A model generated the notes under the pieces. The model saw nothing but the letters and a program-made list of their open reading frames with translations. It did no database searches and was not told the DNA's origin. From an uncultured Atopobium sp. (lineage in GTDB: Bacteria > Actinomycetota > Coriobacteriia > Coriobacteriales > Atopobiaceae), in NCBI GenBank assembly GCA_946647055.1, contig CAMPCT010000097.1:1-7568 (forward strand): a stretch of 7,568 nucleotides of DNA, written 5' to 3'. The translations under genes and the position numbers were made by a program. Below are positions 1 to 7,568 of the stretch, piece after piece (within the stretch, counting starts at the first letter, position 1; each line of letters starts with the position of its first letter).

Positions 1-239
1 ACGTTCTCATGCTGAACGACGGCGAGAACACGGTCGTTGACGCTGCCACCCTCGCGGAGAAGAAGGTCACCGCCGAGGTCGTCGAGCAGTTCAAGGGCGA
101 GAAGCAGCTCGTCTTCAAGTTCAAGAAGCGCAAGCGCTATCACCGCCTCAACGGCCACAGGCAGAACCTCACCCGTCTCGAGGTCGTCTCGCTCCCCGGC
201 GAGGCCGAGCCTGCCAAGACGGCTTCCACCGAGGCCTAA
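1..239 (+). CDS. rplU: 50S ribosomal protein bL21 (5'-truncated)
   Basis: Ribosomal protein bL21 of the large subunit, which binds 23S rRNA. The reading frame is open from the window edge (first full codon at base 3) to TAA at 237-239, so only the last 78 residues are visible; by comparison with the roughly 100-residue family, about 35-40 N-terminal residues lie outside. The diagnostic part is the basic C-terminal segment FKKRKRYHRLNGHRQ, matching the K/R-rich, GHRQ-containing signature of bL21, followed by a T-R-L-E-V strand. After it comes a short tail rich in Glu, Ala and Thr (ending KTASTEA) that goes beyond the compact family core. Stop to rpmA start is 51 bases, the usual rplU-rpmA order. 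No prp (ysxB) protease gene lies between them, unlike in many Firmicutes. The identification is firm; promoter and start are not in the window. Confidence 0.95.
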   Translation, partial: VLMLNDGENTVVDAATLAEKKVTAEVVEQFKGEKQLVFKFKKRKRYHRLNGHRQNLTRLEVVSLPGEAEPAKTASTEA

Positions 240-290
240 GCCCGAGTTAGTCCGAGTATCGCATCATTTCAGAGTTAGGCAGGTAGCATC

Positions 291-545
291 ATGGCTCACA
301 AGAAAGGTCTCGGCTCCTCCCGCAACGGCCGCGACTCCAACGCCCAGCGTCTTGGCGTGAAGATCTACGGCGGCCAGGCCATCAAGGCCGGCCAGATCAT
401 CGTCCGTCAGCGCGGCACCCACTTCACCCCTGGTGACAACGTTGGCATCGGCAAGGACGACACCCTGTTCGCCCTCACCGACGGCAAGGTCGAGTTCATC
501 AAGGGCGCCAAGCACAAGGTTCACGTGCGCCCTGTGGAGGCCTAA
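291..545 (+). CDS. rpmA: 50S ribosomal protein bL27
   Basis: Ribosomal protein bL27 (84 residues, the usual family length), whose flexible N-terminus reaches the peptidyl-transferase centre. The N-terminus reads [20 protein letters not shown], and the body has the expected [16 protein letters not shown] and [15 protein letters not shown] elements. It begins directly at MAHKKG, so there is no cleavable N-terminal extension of the kind removed by Prp in Firmicutes; this agrees with the absence of a prp gene between rplU and rpmA. The ATG at 291 is preceded by a purine-rich AGGCAGG at 277-283 with a 7-base spacer. It is very likely cotranscribed with rplU; a terminator hairpin follows 27 bases after the stop codon. 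Identification is secure. Confidence 0.98.
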   Translation: MAHKKGLGSSRNGRDSNAQRLGVKIYGGQAIKAGQIIVRQRGTHFTPGDNVGIGKDDTLFALTDGKVEFIKGAKHKVHVRPVEA

Positions 546-2036
<1,491 letters not shown>

Positions 2037-2038
2037 CC

Positions 2039-3142
2039 ATGTCCCTCGTCGTCGTCAAGGTTGGTTCGTCCACCCTGGTCTCCCGTGACGGGAGCCTCGA
2101 CCGCAAGATCATCGAGTCCCTGTGCAAGCAGGTCTCGACCCTCGTCGCCGAGGGCCATTCCTGCATCGTGGTGTCGAGTGGCGCCGCCGCAGCGGGCATG
2201 GGGAGGCTCGGCTTCAAGAAGCGCCCGACCGACGTTCCCACGCTCCAGGCATGCTGCTCGGCGGGGCAGGCCGCCCTCACCGAGACCTACGCCGAGATCC
2301 TGGGCGAGAGCGGCATTCCCTGTGGCCAGGTCCTGCTGGCCCGCGGCGACGTCGTGAGCCGCGAGGGCTACCTCAACTCCCGCGGCACGCTCCTGCGCCT
2401 GCTCGAGCTGGGGGCCGTCCCCGTCGTCAACGAGAACGACGCCGTCTCGAGCTCCGAGATCACCTTTGGCGACAACGACACGCTGGGCGCGATCGTCTCC
2501 ACGTTGGTGGGCGCCGACCTCTACATCGTGCTCTCCGACGTCGACGGCCTCATGGACTCCAACCCCTCGGTCAACCCGGACGCCAAGCTCGTGCGGCGCG
2601 TCTCGCATGTCACACCCGAGATCATGGCGAGCGCGGGTGACTCGTCGAGCGGCGTCGGCACCGGCGGCATGATCACCAAGCTGCGCGCGGCGCGCGCCAT
2701 GCTCGCCGCCTGCATTCCCATGGTGATCTGCAACGGTCGTCAGGAGGACGTCATCGTCGATGTCGTCCACGGCGAGGAGGTCGGCACGCGCTTCGAGGCT
2801 CCCGCAGGCACGTCGCACGAGGCCGCCCGCAAGTTCTGGATTGGCCTCGCGGGCATCTCCCGCGGCTCGCTCACCATCGACGACGGCGCGCGTGACGCCC
2901 TCGTCAACCAGGGTGGGTCCCTCCTTCCCGTTGGCGTCACGGCGGTCGACGGCACGTTCTCGCCGGGTGACGTCGTGGGCGTCGTCGACCGCTACGGCAC
3001 GCTCGTCGGTCGCGGCATCGCGCGCTACTCGTCTGACGACCTGAACAAGGCGCGCGGCCTCAGGCTCGAGGTCATCGAGCGCTTCCTGCCCGAGCTCGCA
3101 GGCCAGCCGTGCATCCATCGCGACGAGCTCCTGCTCTTCTAG
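2039..3142 (+). CDS. proB: Glutamate 5-kinase (proline biosynthesis, step 1)
   Basis: Catalyses ATP-dependent phosphorylation of L-glutamate to gamma-glutamyl phosphate in the cytosol. Length is 367 residues, the size of the two-domain form. The amino-acid-kinase domain covers about 1-250: VVKVGSSTL at 5-13 with Lys7, SSGAAAAGM at 46-54, the glutamate-site segment VNENDAVSS at 130-138, FGDNDTLGAIVS at 143-154, SDVDGLMDSNP at 166-176 and GTGGMITKLRAA at 207-218. A C-terminal PUA domain follows (about 270-345, from GLAGISRGSLTIDDGA to IARYSS), associated in E. coli with proline feedback inhibition and oligomer behaviour. All expected catalytic residues are present. The ATG at 2039 was chosen because AGGAG lies 5 bases before it; a GTG two codons upstream is less likely. 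proA, the usual partner whose product uses the unstable ProB product, is not next to it: nadD follows after 20 bases. Confidence 0.97.
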   Translation: MSLVVVKVGSSTLVSRDGSLDRKIIESLCKQVSTLVAEGHSCIVVSSGAAAAGMGRLGFKKRPTDVPTLQACCSAGQAALTETYAEILGESGIPCGQVLLARGDVVSREGYLNSRGTLLRLLELGAVPVVNENDAVSSSEITFGDNDTLGAIVSTLVGADLYIVLSDVDGLMDSNPSVNPDAKLVRRVSHVTPEIMASAGDSSSGVGTGGMITKLRAARAMLAACIPMVICNGRQEDVIVDVVHGEEVGTRFEAPAGTSHEAARKFWIGLAGISRGSLTIDDGARDALVNQGGSLLPVGVTAVDGTFSPGDVVGVVDRYGTLVGRGIARYSSDDLNKARGLRLEVIERFLPELAGQPCIHRDELLLF

Positions 3143-3149
3143 GCCATAC

Positions 3150-3157
3150 GGAGGAGG
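3150..3157 (+). promoter_or_regulatory. Ribosome binding site fixing the nadD start
   Basis: GGAGGAGG lies 5 bases before ATG 3163, an essentially ideal Shine-Dalgarno. This decides the start against the in-frame ATG at 3109, which lies inside proB and has no comparable site. Confidence 0.85.
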
Positions 3158-3162
3158 CCATC

Positions 3163-3831
3163 ATGTCGGACCAGCAACTCGGCGACCTACCGCGCCTGGG
3201 TACCGACCCCACGCGCACCTATCGCCTGGGGATCATGGGCGGAACCTTCGACCCCATACACAACGGGCACCTCGTGGCCGCGGAGCAGTCACGCAACGAC
3301 CTCGACCTCGACCTCGTCGTCTTCCTCCCGGCAGGCTCACCGGCCTTCAAGCAGGACCGCCACGTCTCGAGTGCCGAGGACCGCTATGCGATGACGCTGC
3401 TGGCGACCTCCGACAACCCAAACTTCCGTGCCAGCCGCTTCGAGATCGAGCGACCGGGCATCACCTACACCGTCGACACGCTCTCCGCGCTGCGCGAGAT
3501 CTATCCCGACAACGTCGAGCTCTACTTCATCACGGGTGCTGACGCCATCATCGACATCGTCAACTGGCGTGACGCCGAGCGCATCGCCCGCCTTGCCACC
3601 CTCGTGGGGGCGACCCGTCCCGGCTACGACCTCGACGCCGCCGTGGAGGCCATCGAACGCTCGGGCATCGACTTCGACGTCATCTACCTCGAGGTCCCCG
3701 CACTCGCCATCTCCTCGAGCCACCTGCGCGAGCGGCACCGCGCCGGACAGTCGCTGCGCTACCTCACCCCCGACCAGGTCGTGGGGTACATCGAGAAGCA
3801 GGGGCTCTACCCAGCGGAGGACGCGCGATGA
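3163..3831 (+). CDS. nadD: Nicotinate-nucleotide adenylyltransferase
   Basis: Transfers AMP from ATP to nicotinate mononucleotide, giving deamido-NAD, an essential step of NAD synthesis. The 222-residue protein shows the nucleotidyltransferase signature GGTFDPIHNGH at 26-36 (His33 and His36 being the HxxH pair) and the C-terminal ISSSHLR at 183-189, equivalent to the ISSTxIR ATP-binding motif. The middle segment (VSSAEDRYAMTLLAT at 68-82, then FEIERPGITYTVDTL at 93-107) resembles the actinobacterial style of the enzyme. Where many family members have PPHK, this one reads PAFK (60-63), comparable to the aromatic variant I recall from actinobacteria. About 18 extra residues lie before the usual N-terminus; the ideal ribosome binding site supports this longer start. 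The stop overlaps the yqeK start by 4 bases (ATGA), indicating translational coupling. Confidence 0.95.
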   Translation: MSDQQLGDLPRLGTDPTRTYRLGIMGGTFDPIHNGHLVAAEQSRNDLDLDLVVFLPAGSPAFKQDRHVSSAEDRYAMTLLATSDNPNFRASRFEIERPGITYTVDTLSALREIYPDNVELYFITGADAIIDIVNWRDAERIARLATLVGATRPGYDLDAAVEAIERSGIDFDVIYLEVPALAISSSHLRERHRAGQSLRYLTPDQVVGYIEKQGLYPAEDAR

Positions 3832-4466
3832 GCGAGGGACCCACCTACACCCCCGAGCAACGGGCAATCCTGACGCAGGCCGAGGAGGCCCTTGCCGTCC
3901 AGCTGGCCGAGAAGCCCCGTCGCCTCGAGCACTCGCTCTCCGTCGCGCGCACGGCGGAGTCCCTCGCGCTCACCTATGACGTCGACCCCCTCGCGGCACG
4001 TCTGGCGGGAACCTTGCACGACTGGTGCAAGGCACTTCCCAACAGCGAGCAGGAGCGGCTGTGCGTCGAGCGCGGGGTGCGCTTTGACGTCGACCTGTCG
4101 CTCGTGACGCCCCTGCTCCATGGTCCCCTTGCGGCGTCCCTTCTGCCCGAGCGCTTCCCCTGGATGACGCCCGAGGTCTGCCAGGCCATCGAGCGCCACA
4201 CGATCGGCGCCCCCGACATGACGCCCCTCGACATGGTCGTCTTCATCGCGGACTACGTCGAGCCGCTCAGGCCCGACACGCCTGCCATCGCCCATTCCCG
4301 CTCGCTCGTGGGCAGGGCCACGCTTCTCGAACTCTGCCTCGACGTGGCCATTGGGAGCATCTCCTTCGTCCTCGAGACCGAGCGCTACCTCTATCCTGCT
4401 ACTATCGACACATACAACGCGCTCGTGCTGGCACGGGCCAAGAAGACGGGAGACACATGGGAGTGA
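3828..4466 (+). CDS. yqeK: YqeK-type HD-domain phosphohydrolase (probable Ap4A hydrolase)
   Basis: HD-superfamily metal-dependent hydrolase of 212 residues. Family members such as B. subtilis YqeK hydrolyse diadenosine tetraphosphate symmetrically to ADP. The full metal-binding set is visible in order: His35 (LEHSLSVA), His64-Asp65 (LHDWCK at 63-68), His98 (LLHGP), His124 (ERHT) and Asp142 (IADYVEP at 141-147). The HD domain covers about 30-150; about 28 extra residues precede it and a helical C-terminal part follows. ATG 3828 overlaps the nadD stop, with GCGGAGG (3814-3820) 7 bases upstream. The stop lies 10 bases inside rsfS. The order nadD-yqeK-rsfS is the classic arrangement for this family and the main support for YqeK rather than a generic HD protein. 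The exact substrate is inferred from the family. Confidence 0.9.
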   Translation: MSEGPTYTPEQRAILTQAEEALAVQLAEKPRRLEHSLSVARTAESLALTYDVDPLAARLAGTLHDWCKALPNSEQERLCVERGVRFDVDLSLVTPLLHGPLAASLLPERFPWMTPEVCQAIERHTIGAPDMTPLDMVVFIADYVEPLRPDTPAIAHSRSLVGRATLLELCLDVAIGSISFVLETERYLYPATIDTYNALVLARAKKTGDTWE

Positions 4467-4810
4467 CGCCGCTCGAACTCGCCCGCGTCGCGGCGATGGC
4501 CGCCGACGGAAAGAAGGCCGAAGACATCTGCCTCATCGATCTCACGGGGGCAACTGACGTCTGTGACTACTTCCTCATTTGCACGGGACAGAACAAGCGC
4601 CTGGTCGACTCGGTCATCGACGAGGTCGAGGAGCGCGTCCGCATCAACTGCGAGGAGAAGCCGCTCTCCATCGAGGGCCGCGCCGAGGGCAACTGGGTGC
4701 TCATGGACTACGGCACGGTCGTCATCCACGTGTTCACGCCCGAGACGCGCGAGTTCTTCAGGCTCGAGAAGCTCTGGGGCGACGCACCGCGCGTCGACTT
4801 GGGGCTGTAG
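4457..4810 (+). CDS. rsfS: Ribosomal silencing factor RsfS
   Basis: RsfS (DUF143/Iojap family) binds ribosomal protein uL14 and blocks joining of the two ribosomal subunits, lowering translation when nutrients are short. At 117 residues it has normal length. Family hallmarks are visible: DYFLICTG at 37-44 near the centre, the segment PLSIEGRAEGNWVLMDYG at 69-86, and the C-terminal VVIHVFTPETREFFRLEKLW at 88-107. ATG 4457 follows GGGAG (4448-4452) with a short 4-base spacer; a GTG two codons later (4463) is a less likely alternative. It overlaps yqeK by 10 bases and is the last gene of the unit, which therefore starts and ends with ribosome-associated factors. It converges on dinB, 43 bases from end to end. 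Confidence 0.95.
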   Translation: MGVTPLELARVAAMAADGKKAEDICLIDLTGATDVCDYFLICTGQNKRLVDSVIDEVEERVRINCEEKPLSIEGRAEGNWVLMDYGTVVIHVFTPETREFFRLEKLWGDAPRVDLGL

Positions 4811-4837
4811 GCACCTGCCGAGTCTAGGGCAGTTGCC
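4810..4837. terminator. Possible shared terminator hairpin between rsfS and dinB
   Basis: Inverted repeat GGCACCTGCC (4810-4819) / GGCAGTTGCC (4828-4837), 10 bp with one mismatch and an 8-base loop. It starts on the last base of the rsfS stop codon and begins 16 bases past the dinB stop on the other strand, where a bidirectional terminator would be expected. Neither strand has a T run after the stem, so termination is inferred from position and structure only. Confidence 0.45.
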
Positions 4838-4853
4838 CCAACATCCCAAACGA

Positions 4854-6116
4854 CTAGTGCCGCTGCTTGTTCATGGGCTGCGTGTCACTCGTCCGCTCGC
4901 GGAAGCGCAGGTCGCGCCCGTATGAGATGGCGCGGTCACCAAAGCGCTCGCGCAGGGCGTCGGTCGTCTCGTCGAGCTTCCTGCGGGCGTCGTCGCCGGC
5001 AACGTCATCGAACAAGCCAAGCTGCACGGGCCCCGCATCGTCGAAGCCCGAGACCCCTACGCCGAGCAGGCGCACGGGCTGTCCCTCGTGCCAGATGCCC
5101 CCAAGGAGGCCAAGCGCCGTGTTGGCTATGGTTCGCGCGTCGTCGGTGGGTGCCCTCAGCTGGTCCTGCGCGGTGTGGCCGGTAAGGAAGTCATAGCGCA
5201 GCTTGAGGTGCACGACCGACCCGCGCAGGCCCTTCTTCCTGAGCCTGCGGGACACGAGGTCGGCGATGTGCCTGACCGCCTGCTCGACCTCGACGCGCTC
5301 GGTCAGGTCCTGGGCGAACGTGCGCTCGTTGGACACCGACTTGACCTCGTCGGGGGCGTCGATGCGGGCGACGGGGGAGTGCTCGAGACCGGCGGCGCGC
5401 CTCACGAGCGAGGGGCCTGCCACGCCAAGCTCGCGCTCCATGCGCGTGGGGTCCTGCTCGGCAAGGTCCCCCAGGGTATGGACGCCCAGCGCGGCGAGGC
5501 GGCGGGCGGTCGCGGGGCCAATGCCGCTCATGGCCTTCACGGGGAGGGGGCGCAGGAAGTCGCGCTCGCTTCCCGGGACGACGACGGTCAGGCCGTTGGG
5601 CTTGTCCATCTCGGAGGCGATCTTCGAGATGGTCTTGCTGGTCGAGAGACCAATGGAACAGGTGACGCCAAGGTCGGCGACGCCCTGTTGGATGCGGCGG
5701 CATATCCGTATGGGGCTCTCGCGCGAGAACCTGCCCGGGGAGACGTCGAAGAACGCCTCGTCGATGGAGACCTGTTCCAGGAGGGGCGTCTCACGGAGGA
5801 TGACCGACATGACGCGGTCGCTCATCTCGCGATAGCGGTCGTAGTTGCCGCGCACCCAGATTGCGTCAGGGCAGAGCCTGCGCGCCTGCGCGGAGGACAT
5901 GGCCGAGTGCACGCCATAGGGCCTGGCCTCATACGACGCGGTCGAGACGACGCCTCGCCTGTCCGCCGAGCCGCCGACGATGACGGGCTTGCCTCGCCAC
6001 TCTGGGTGGTCGAGCTGCTCGACCGAGGCAAAGAACGCATCGAGGTCGAGCAACCCTATGGCAGGGCCGTCCCAGGCGAGGGCGTCGAGGGCGTCGTTGT
6101 CGGCGGGGCTGCTCAT
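4854..6116 (-). CDS. dinB: DNA polymerase IV (Y-family translesion polymerase)
   Basis: Y-family polymerase of 420 residues that copies past damaged template bases with low fidelity. Catalytic carboxylates are in place: Asp24 and Asp26 in LLDLDAFFASVEQ (22-34), with Phe29 as probable steric gate against ribonucleotides, and Asp119-Glu120 in VSIDEAFFDV (116-125). YEAR at 62-65, SIGLSTSKTISKIASEMDKP at 154-173 and the helix-hairpin-helix GIGPATARRLAALGV at 198-212 follow. The little-finger domain runs about 255-360. A QLGLF beta-clamp-binding peptide sits at 365-369, followed by a 50-residue actinobacterial-style tail (RERFGDRAISYGRDLRFRER region) instead of ending the protein. ATG 6116 lies 6 bases after the kinase stop and has no visible Shine-Dalgarno, suggesting translation coupled to the kinase gene. 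No SOS box is visible nearby. Confidence 0.96.
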   Translation of the reverse strand: MSSPADNDALDALAWDGPAIGLLDLDAFFASVEQLDHPEWRGKPVIVGGSADRRGVVSTASYEARPYGVHSAMSSAQARRLCPDAIWVRGNYDRYREMSDRVMSVILRETPLLEQVSIDEAFFDVSPGRFSRESPIRICRRIQQGVADLGVTCSIGLSTSKTISKIASEMDKPNGLTVVVPGSERDFLRPLPVKAMSGIGPATARRLAALGVHTLGDLAEQDPTRMERELGVAGPSLVRRAAGLEHSPVARIDAPDEVKSVSNERTFAQDLTERVEVEQAVRHIADLVSRRLRKKGLRGSVVHLKLRYDFLTGHTAQDQLRAPTDDARTIANTALGLLGGIWHEGQPVRLLGVGVSGFDDAGPVQLGLFDDVAGDDARRKLDETTDALRERFGDRAISYGRDLRFRERTSDTQPMNKQRH

Positions 6117-6122
6117 GGTCGG

Positions 6123-7370
6123 TCAGTGGGATTCCACGACGACGGGCAGCGTGAGCGTGGAGGTGGTGCCATGCTCCCGGTCGCTCCGCACGGAGATGGT
6201 CCCCCCATGGGCCTCGGTGATGGTCTTGGCGATGGCGAGGCCAAGGCCGTAGCCTCCCTGCCCTTCGCGCGTCCGTGCGTGGTCGGTGCGATAGAAGCGC
6301 TCGAAGAGGTGGGGGAGGTCCTCCGCCTTGATGGGAGTGCCCGTGTTGTTGACGTCGAGGACGGCCAAGCTGCCAATCTTCCGGAGACAGACGTCGATGC
6401 TGCTTCTTGGGTTTGCGTACTTGCAGGCGTTCTCGATCAGGATCGTCACCAGGCGCTCCAGCTCGTTGACGTTGCCGCGCACGTAGACGTCCTTGTCGGA
6501 GTGCGTCTCGATGCTGATGGCCCGTTCGAAGGCGACGGGGTCAAGCTGAAGGGACGACTTCTCGACCACCGACGAGAAGTCGACCTGGTCAGTCCTCATC
6601 TCGGATGACCGAGCTACGTTCTCGGCCTCTGCGAGCTCGAGGAGTTCGGTGACGAGGCCCTGCATGCGCCTGACCTCTTCGTTGGCGCGCGTGATCCAGA
6701 CCCGGTCGCTGTTCGAGAAGCCAGACGGGCTTTGATCGAGGATCTGGAGGTCTGCCTTGATGACCGAGAGCGGGGTCTTGAGCTCGTGCGAGGCATCGGC
6801 TATGAACCGCACCTGTTGCTCCCAGGAGCGTTCCACCGGTGCGAACGCCCATCTGGAGAGGAAGTAGGTGAACAGGAACAGGAGGAGCATCGCGATGACG
6901 AAGATCGCAAGGCTGTTGAGGAGCTGGGAGCGCAGCATCTCGCGGATGCCCTGCAGGCTCACGAACGCGATCCTGAAGTGGCCACCGTCCAGCCGACGTA
7001 CCCACCTGATGTTCCCGTCCCATGCGGTCCCGGCGTCCTCGTCCGAATCAAGTGCCCATCTCACACCCTTGGCGACTCGCCGCGTGCTGAAGCCAAGGAC
7101 GGACAGGTCGGTTTCGAACTTTATGGTGTCCTCTGCGTAGGTGCCTTCGACGACGTAGCAGATGATGTGGGGAAGGCTGTCCCCGTTTGTGTTGGCGATG
7201 ACGAGGGGCGAGGACAGCGGCTGGTTGATGCCTTCGTCAAGTGCCCGCTCCGCCATATCGTCGAAGGTGCGTATCGACGACACGTAGGCGGAGCCAAGCA
7301 CCAGGAACAGCACCAGGCCCAAGAGGGACATGGTGATCCCAATGAACTTGATCTTGAGCGTGCGAAGCAA
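6123..7370 (-). CDS. Sensor histidine kinase, HAMP-less, two-component system
   Basis: Membrane sensor kinase of 415 residues that should phosphorylate the response regulator encoded just upstream. A first membrane helix at about 8-30 and a second at about 150-172 enclose an outward-facing sensor region of about 118 residues that I do not recognise. Only about 22 residues separate the second helix from the H-box, too few for a HAMP domain. The H-box ASHELKTPL (193-201) gives phospho-acceptor His195; the N-box is IENACKYAN (312-320) with Asn314; the F-box is LFERFYR (355-361); the G2 box is GGYGLGLAIAKTI (372-384). The G1 box reads NNTGTPI (341-347), so Asn replaces the usual Asp and Pro the second Gly, a variant found in some kinases. 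Start is TTG 7370: a stop lies 30 bases upstream, no ATG or GTG lies between, and GAGAGG precedes it. The signal is unknown. Confidence 0.93.
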   Translation of the reverse strand: MLRTLKIKFIGITMSLLGLVLFLVLGSAYVSSIRTFDDMAERALDEGINQPLSSPLVIANTNGDSLPHIICYVVEGTYAEDTIKFETDLSVLGFSTRRVAKGVRWALDSDEDAGTAWDGNIRWVRRLDGGHFRIAFVSLQGIREMLRSQLLNSLAIFVIAMLLLFLFTYFLSRWAFAPVERSWEQQVRFIADASHELKTPLSVIKADLQILDQSPSGFSNSDRVWITRANEEVRRMQGLVTELLELAEAENVARSSEMRTDQVDFSSVVEKSSLQLDPVAFERAISIETHSDKDVYVRGNVNELERLVTILIENACKYANPRSSIDVCLRKIGSLAVLDVNNTGTPIKAEDLPHLFERFYRTDHARTREGQGGYGLGLAIAKTITEAHGGTISVRSDREHGTTSTLTLPVVVESH

Positions 7371-7376
7371 GCGGAT

Positions 7377-7382
7377 CCTCTC
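7377..7382 (-). promoter_or_regulatory. Ribosome binding site supporting the TTG start of the kinase
   Basis: On the minus strand GAGAGG (7382 to 7377) lies 6 bases before TTG 7370. The upstream in-frame TAG at 7403-7401 (also the regulator's stop) rules out a longer protein, and no ATG or GTG occurs between. TTG use may keep kinase levels low relative to the regulator. Confidence 0.65.
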
Positions 7383-7400
7383 GAGCGGGAGGCCGAGAGC

Positions 7401-7568
7401 CTATCCCTCGACCTTCTCAAGACGATACCCCAACATGCGCAGGGTCGTTATCTGGACGCGGGCATGCAGATGGGAAATCTTCTTGCGCAGGAAGGAGATG
7501 TAGGCCTCGACGGAGTTCTCGGAGGCCTCTCCGTCGGTGGACCACACGCGCGTGAGGAGGTCCTGCTT
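7401..7568 (-). CDS. OmpR/PhoB-family response regulator, C-terminal part (truncated by window)
   Basis: The last 55 codons of a DNA-binding response regulator; the receiver domain and start lie beyond base 7568. Translating the minus strand up to TAG at 7403-7401 gives a peptide starting KQDLLTRVWSTDGEASENSV, then EAYISFLRKKISHLHARVQI and TTLRMLGYRLEKVEG. This is the C-terminal half of the winged-helix domain: the LL..VW segment, the recognition helix with SENSVEAYISFLRKKI, and the beta-hairpin wing ending in the typical LGYRLE. It is followed after 30 bases by the histidine kinase, forming the usual regulator-kinase pair, so the two are very probably cotranscribed with dinB. The fragment is too short to name the subfamily, target genes or signal. 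The call as an OmpR/PhoB winged helix is strong. Confidence 0.9.
   Translation of the reverse strand, partial: KQDLLTRVWSTDGEASENSVEAYISFLRKKISHLHARVQITTLRMLGYRLEKVEG

Noticed and set aside
244..278. Direct repeat GAGTTAG at 244-250 and 272-278 between rplU and rpmA
   Set aside because: Seven bases repeated once, with no associated structure; likely chance, the second copy partly serving the rpmA ribosome binding site.
3109..3162. Upstream ATG extension of nadD overlapping proB
   Set aside because: No ribosome binding site at 3109, while ATG 3163 has an ideal one at 5 bases.
5317..5335. GAAC and CGTT half-sites resembling an SOS box near dinB
   Set aside because: The spacing between halves (8 bases) does not fit the GAAC-N4-GTTC actinobacterial form, and the site lies inside the dinB coding sequence.
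5088..6608. A 506-codon open frame on the plus strand opposite dinB and the kinase
   Set aside because: It crosses the dinB-kinase junction antisense, has no motif and shows Gly/Val/Asp/Ala-rich shadow composition.

Overview
The window comes from a high-GC bacterium. Hand-counted 60-base rows in the housekeeping genes run about 63-75% G+C. The clustering of obgE, proB, nadD, yqeK and rsfS, with an actinobacterial-looking NadD beside a YqeK-type HD phosphatase (common in Firmicutes, and to my knowledge not typical of mainstream Actinomycetes), suggests the actinobacterial class Coriobacteriia (Olsenella/Atopobium/Collinsella-like). This is inference from gene content and protein style, not a database match.

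Region 1 (1-600, + strand): the 3' part of rplU (bL21) and complete rpmA (bL27), closed by a GC-rich hairpin terminator with a poor T tract. Region 2 (600-4810, + strand): a tight five-gene unit, obgE-proB-nadD-yqeK-rsfS, with gaps of 2 and 20 bases and then overlaps of 4 and 10 bases. It covers ribosome assembly (ObgE, RsfS), the first step of proline synthesis (ProB), NAD synthesis (NadD) and probably Ap4A breakdown (YqeK). A second strong hairpin sits just before the obgE ribosome binding site. Region 3 (4811-4853): a short convergent gap holding an imperfect hairpin, probably a shared terminator. Region 4 (4854-7568, - strand): reading leftwards, the C-terminal end of an OmpR/PhoB-type response regulator, a HAMP-less sensor histidine kinase with a TTG start, and dinB (DNA polymerase IV) only 6 bases after the kinase stop and in the same reading frame. 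The kinase gene has a lower G+C content (about 57-65% in sampled rows) than the other genes.

Most of the window is conserved housekeeping sequence and I see no clearly new system. The points most worth checking are the two consecutive RNA hairpins between rpmA and obgE, the placement of dinB behind a two-component pair with neither its own ribosome binding site nor an SOS box, and proB standing without proA. I found no tRNA, rRNA, CRISPR array, insertion sequence or attachment site.
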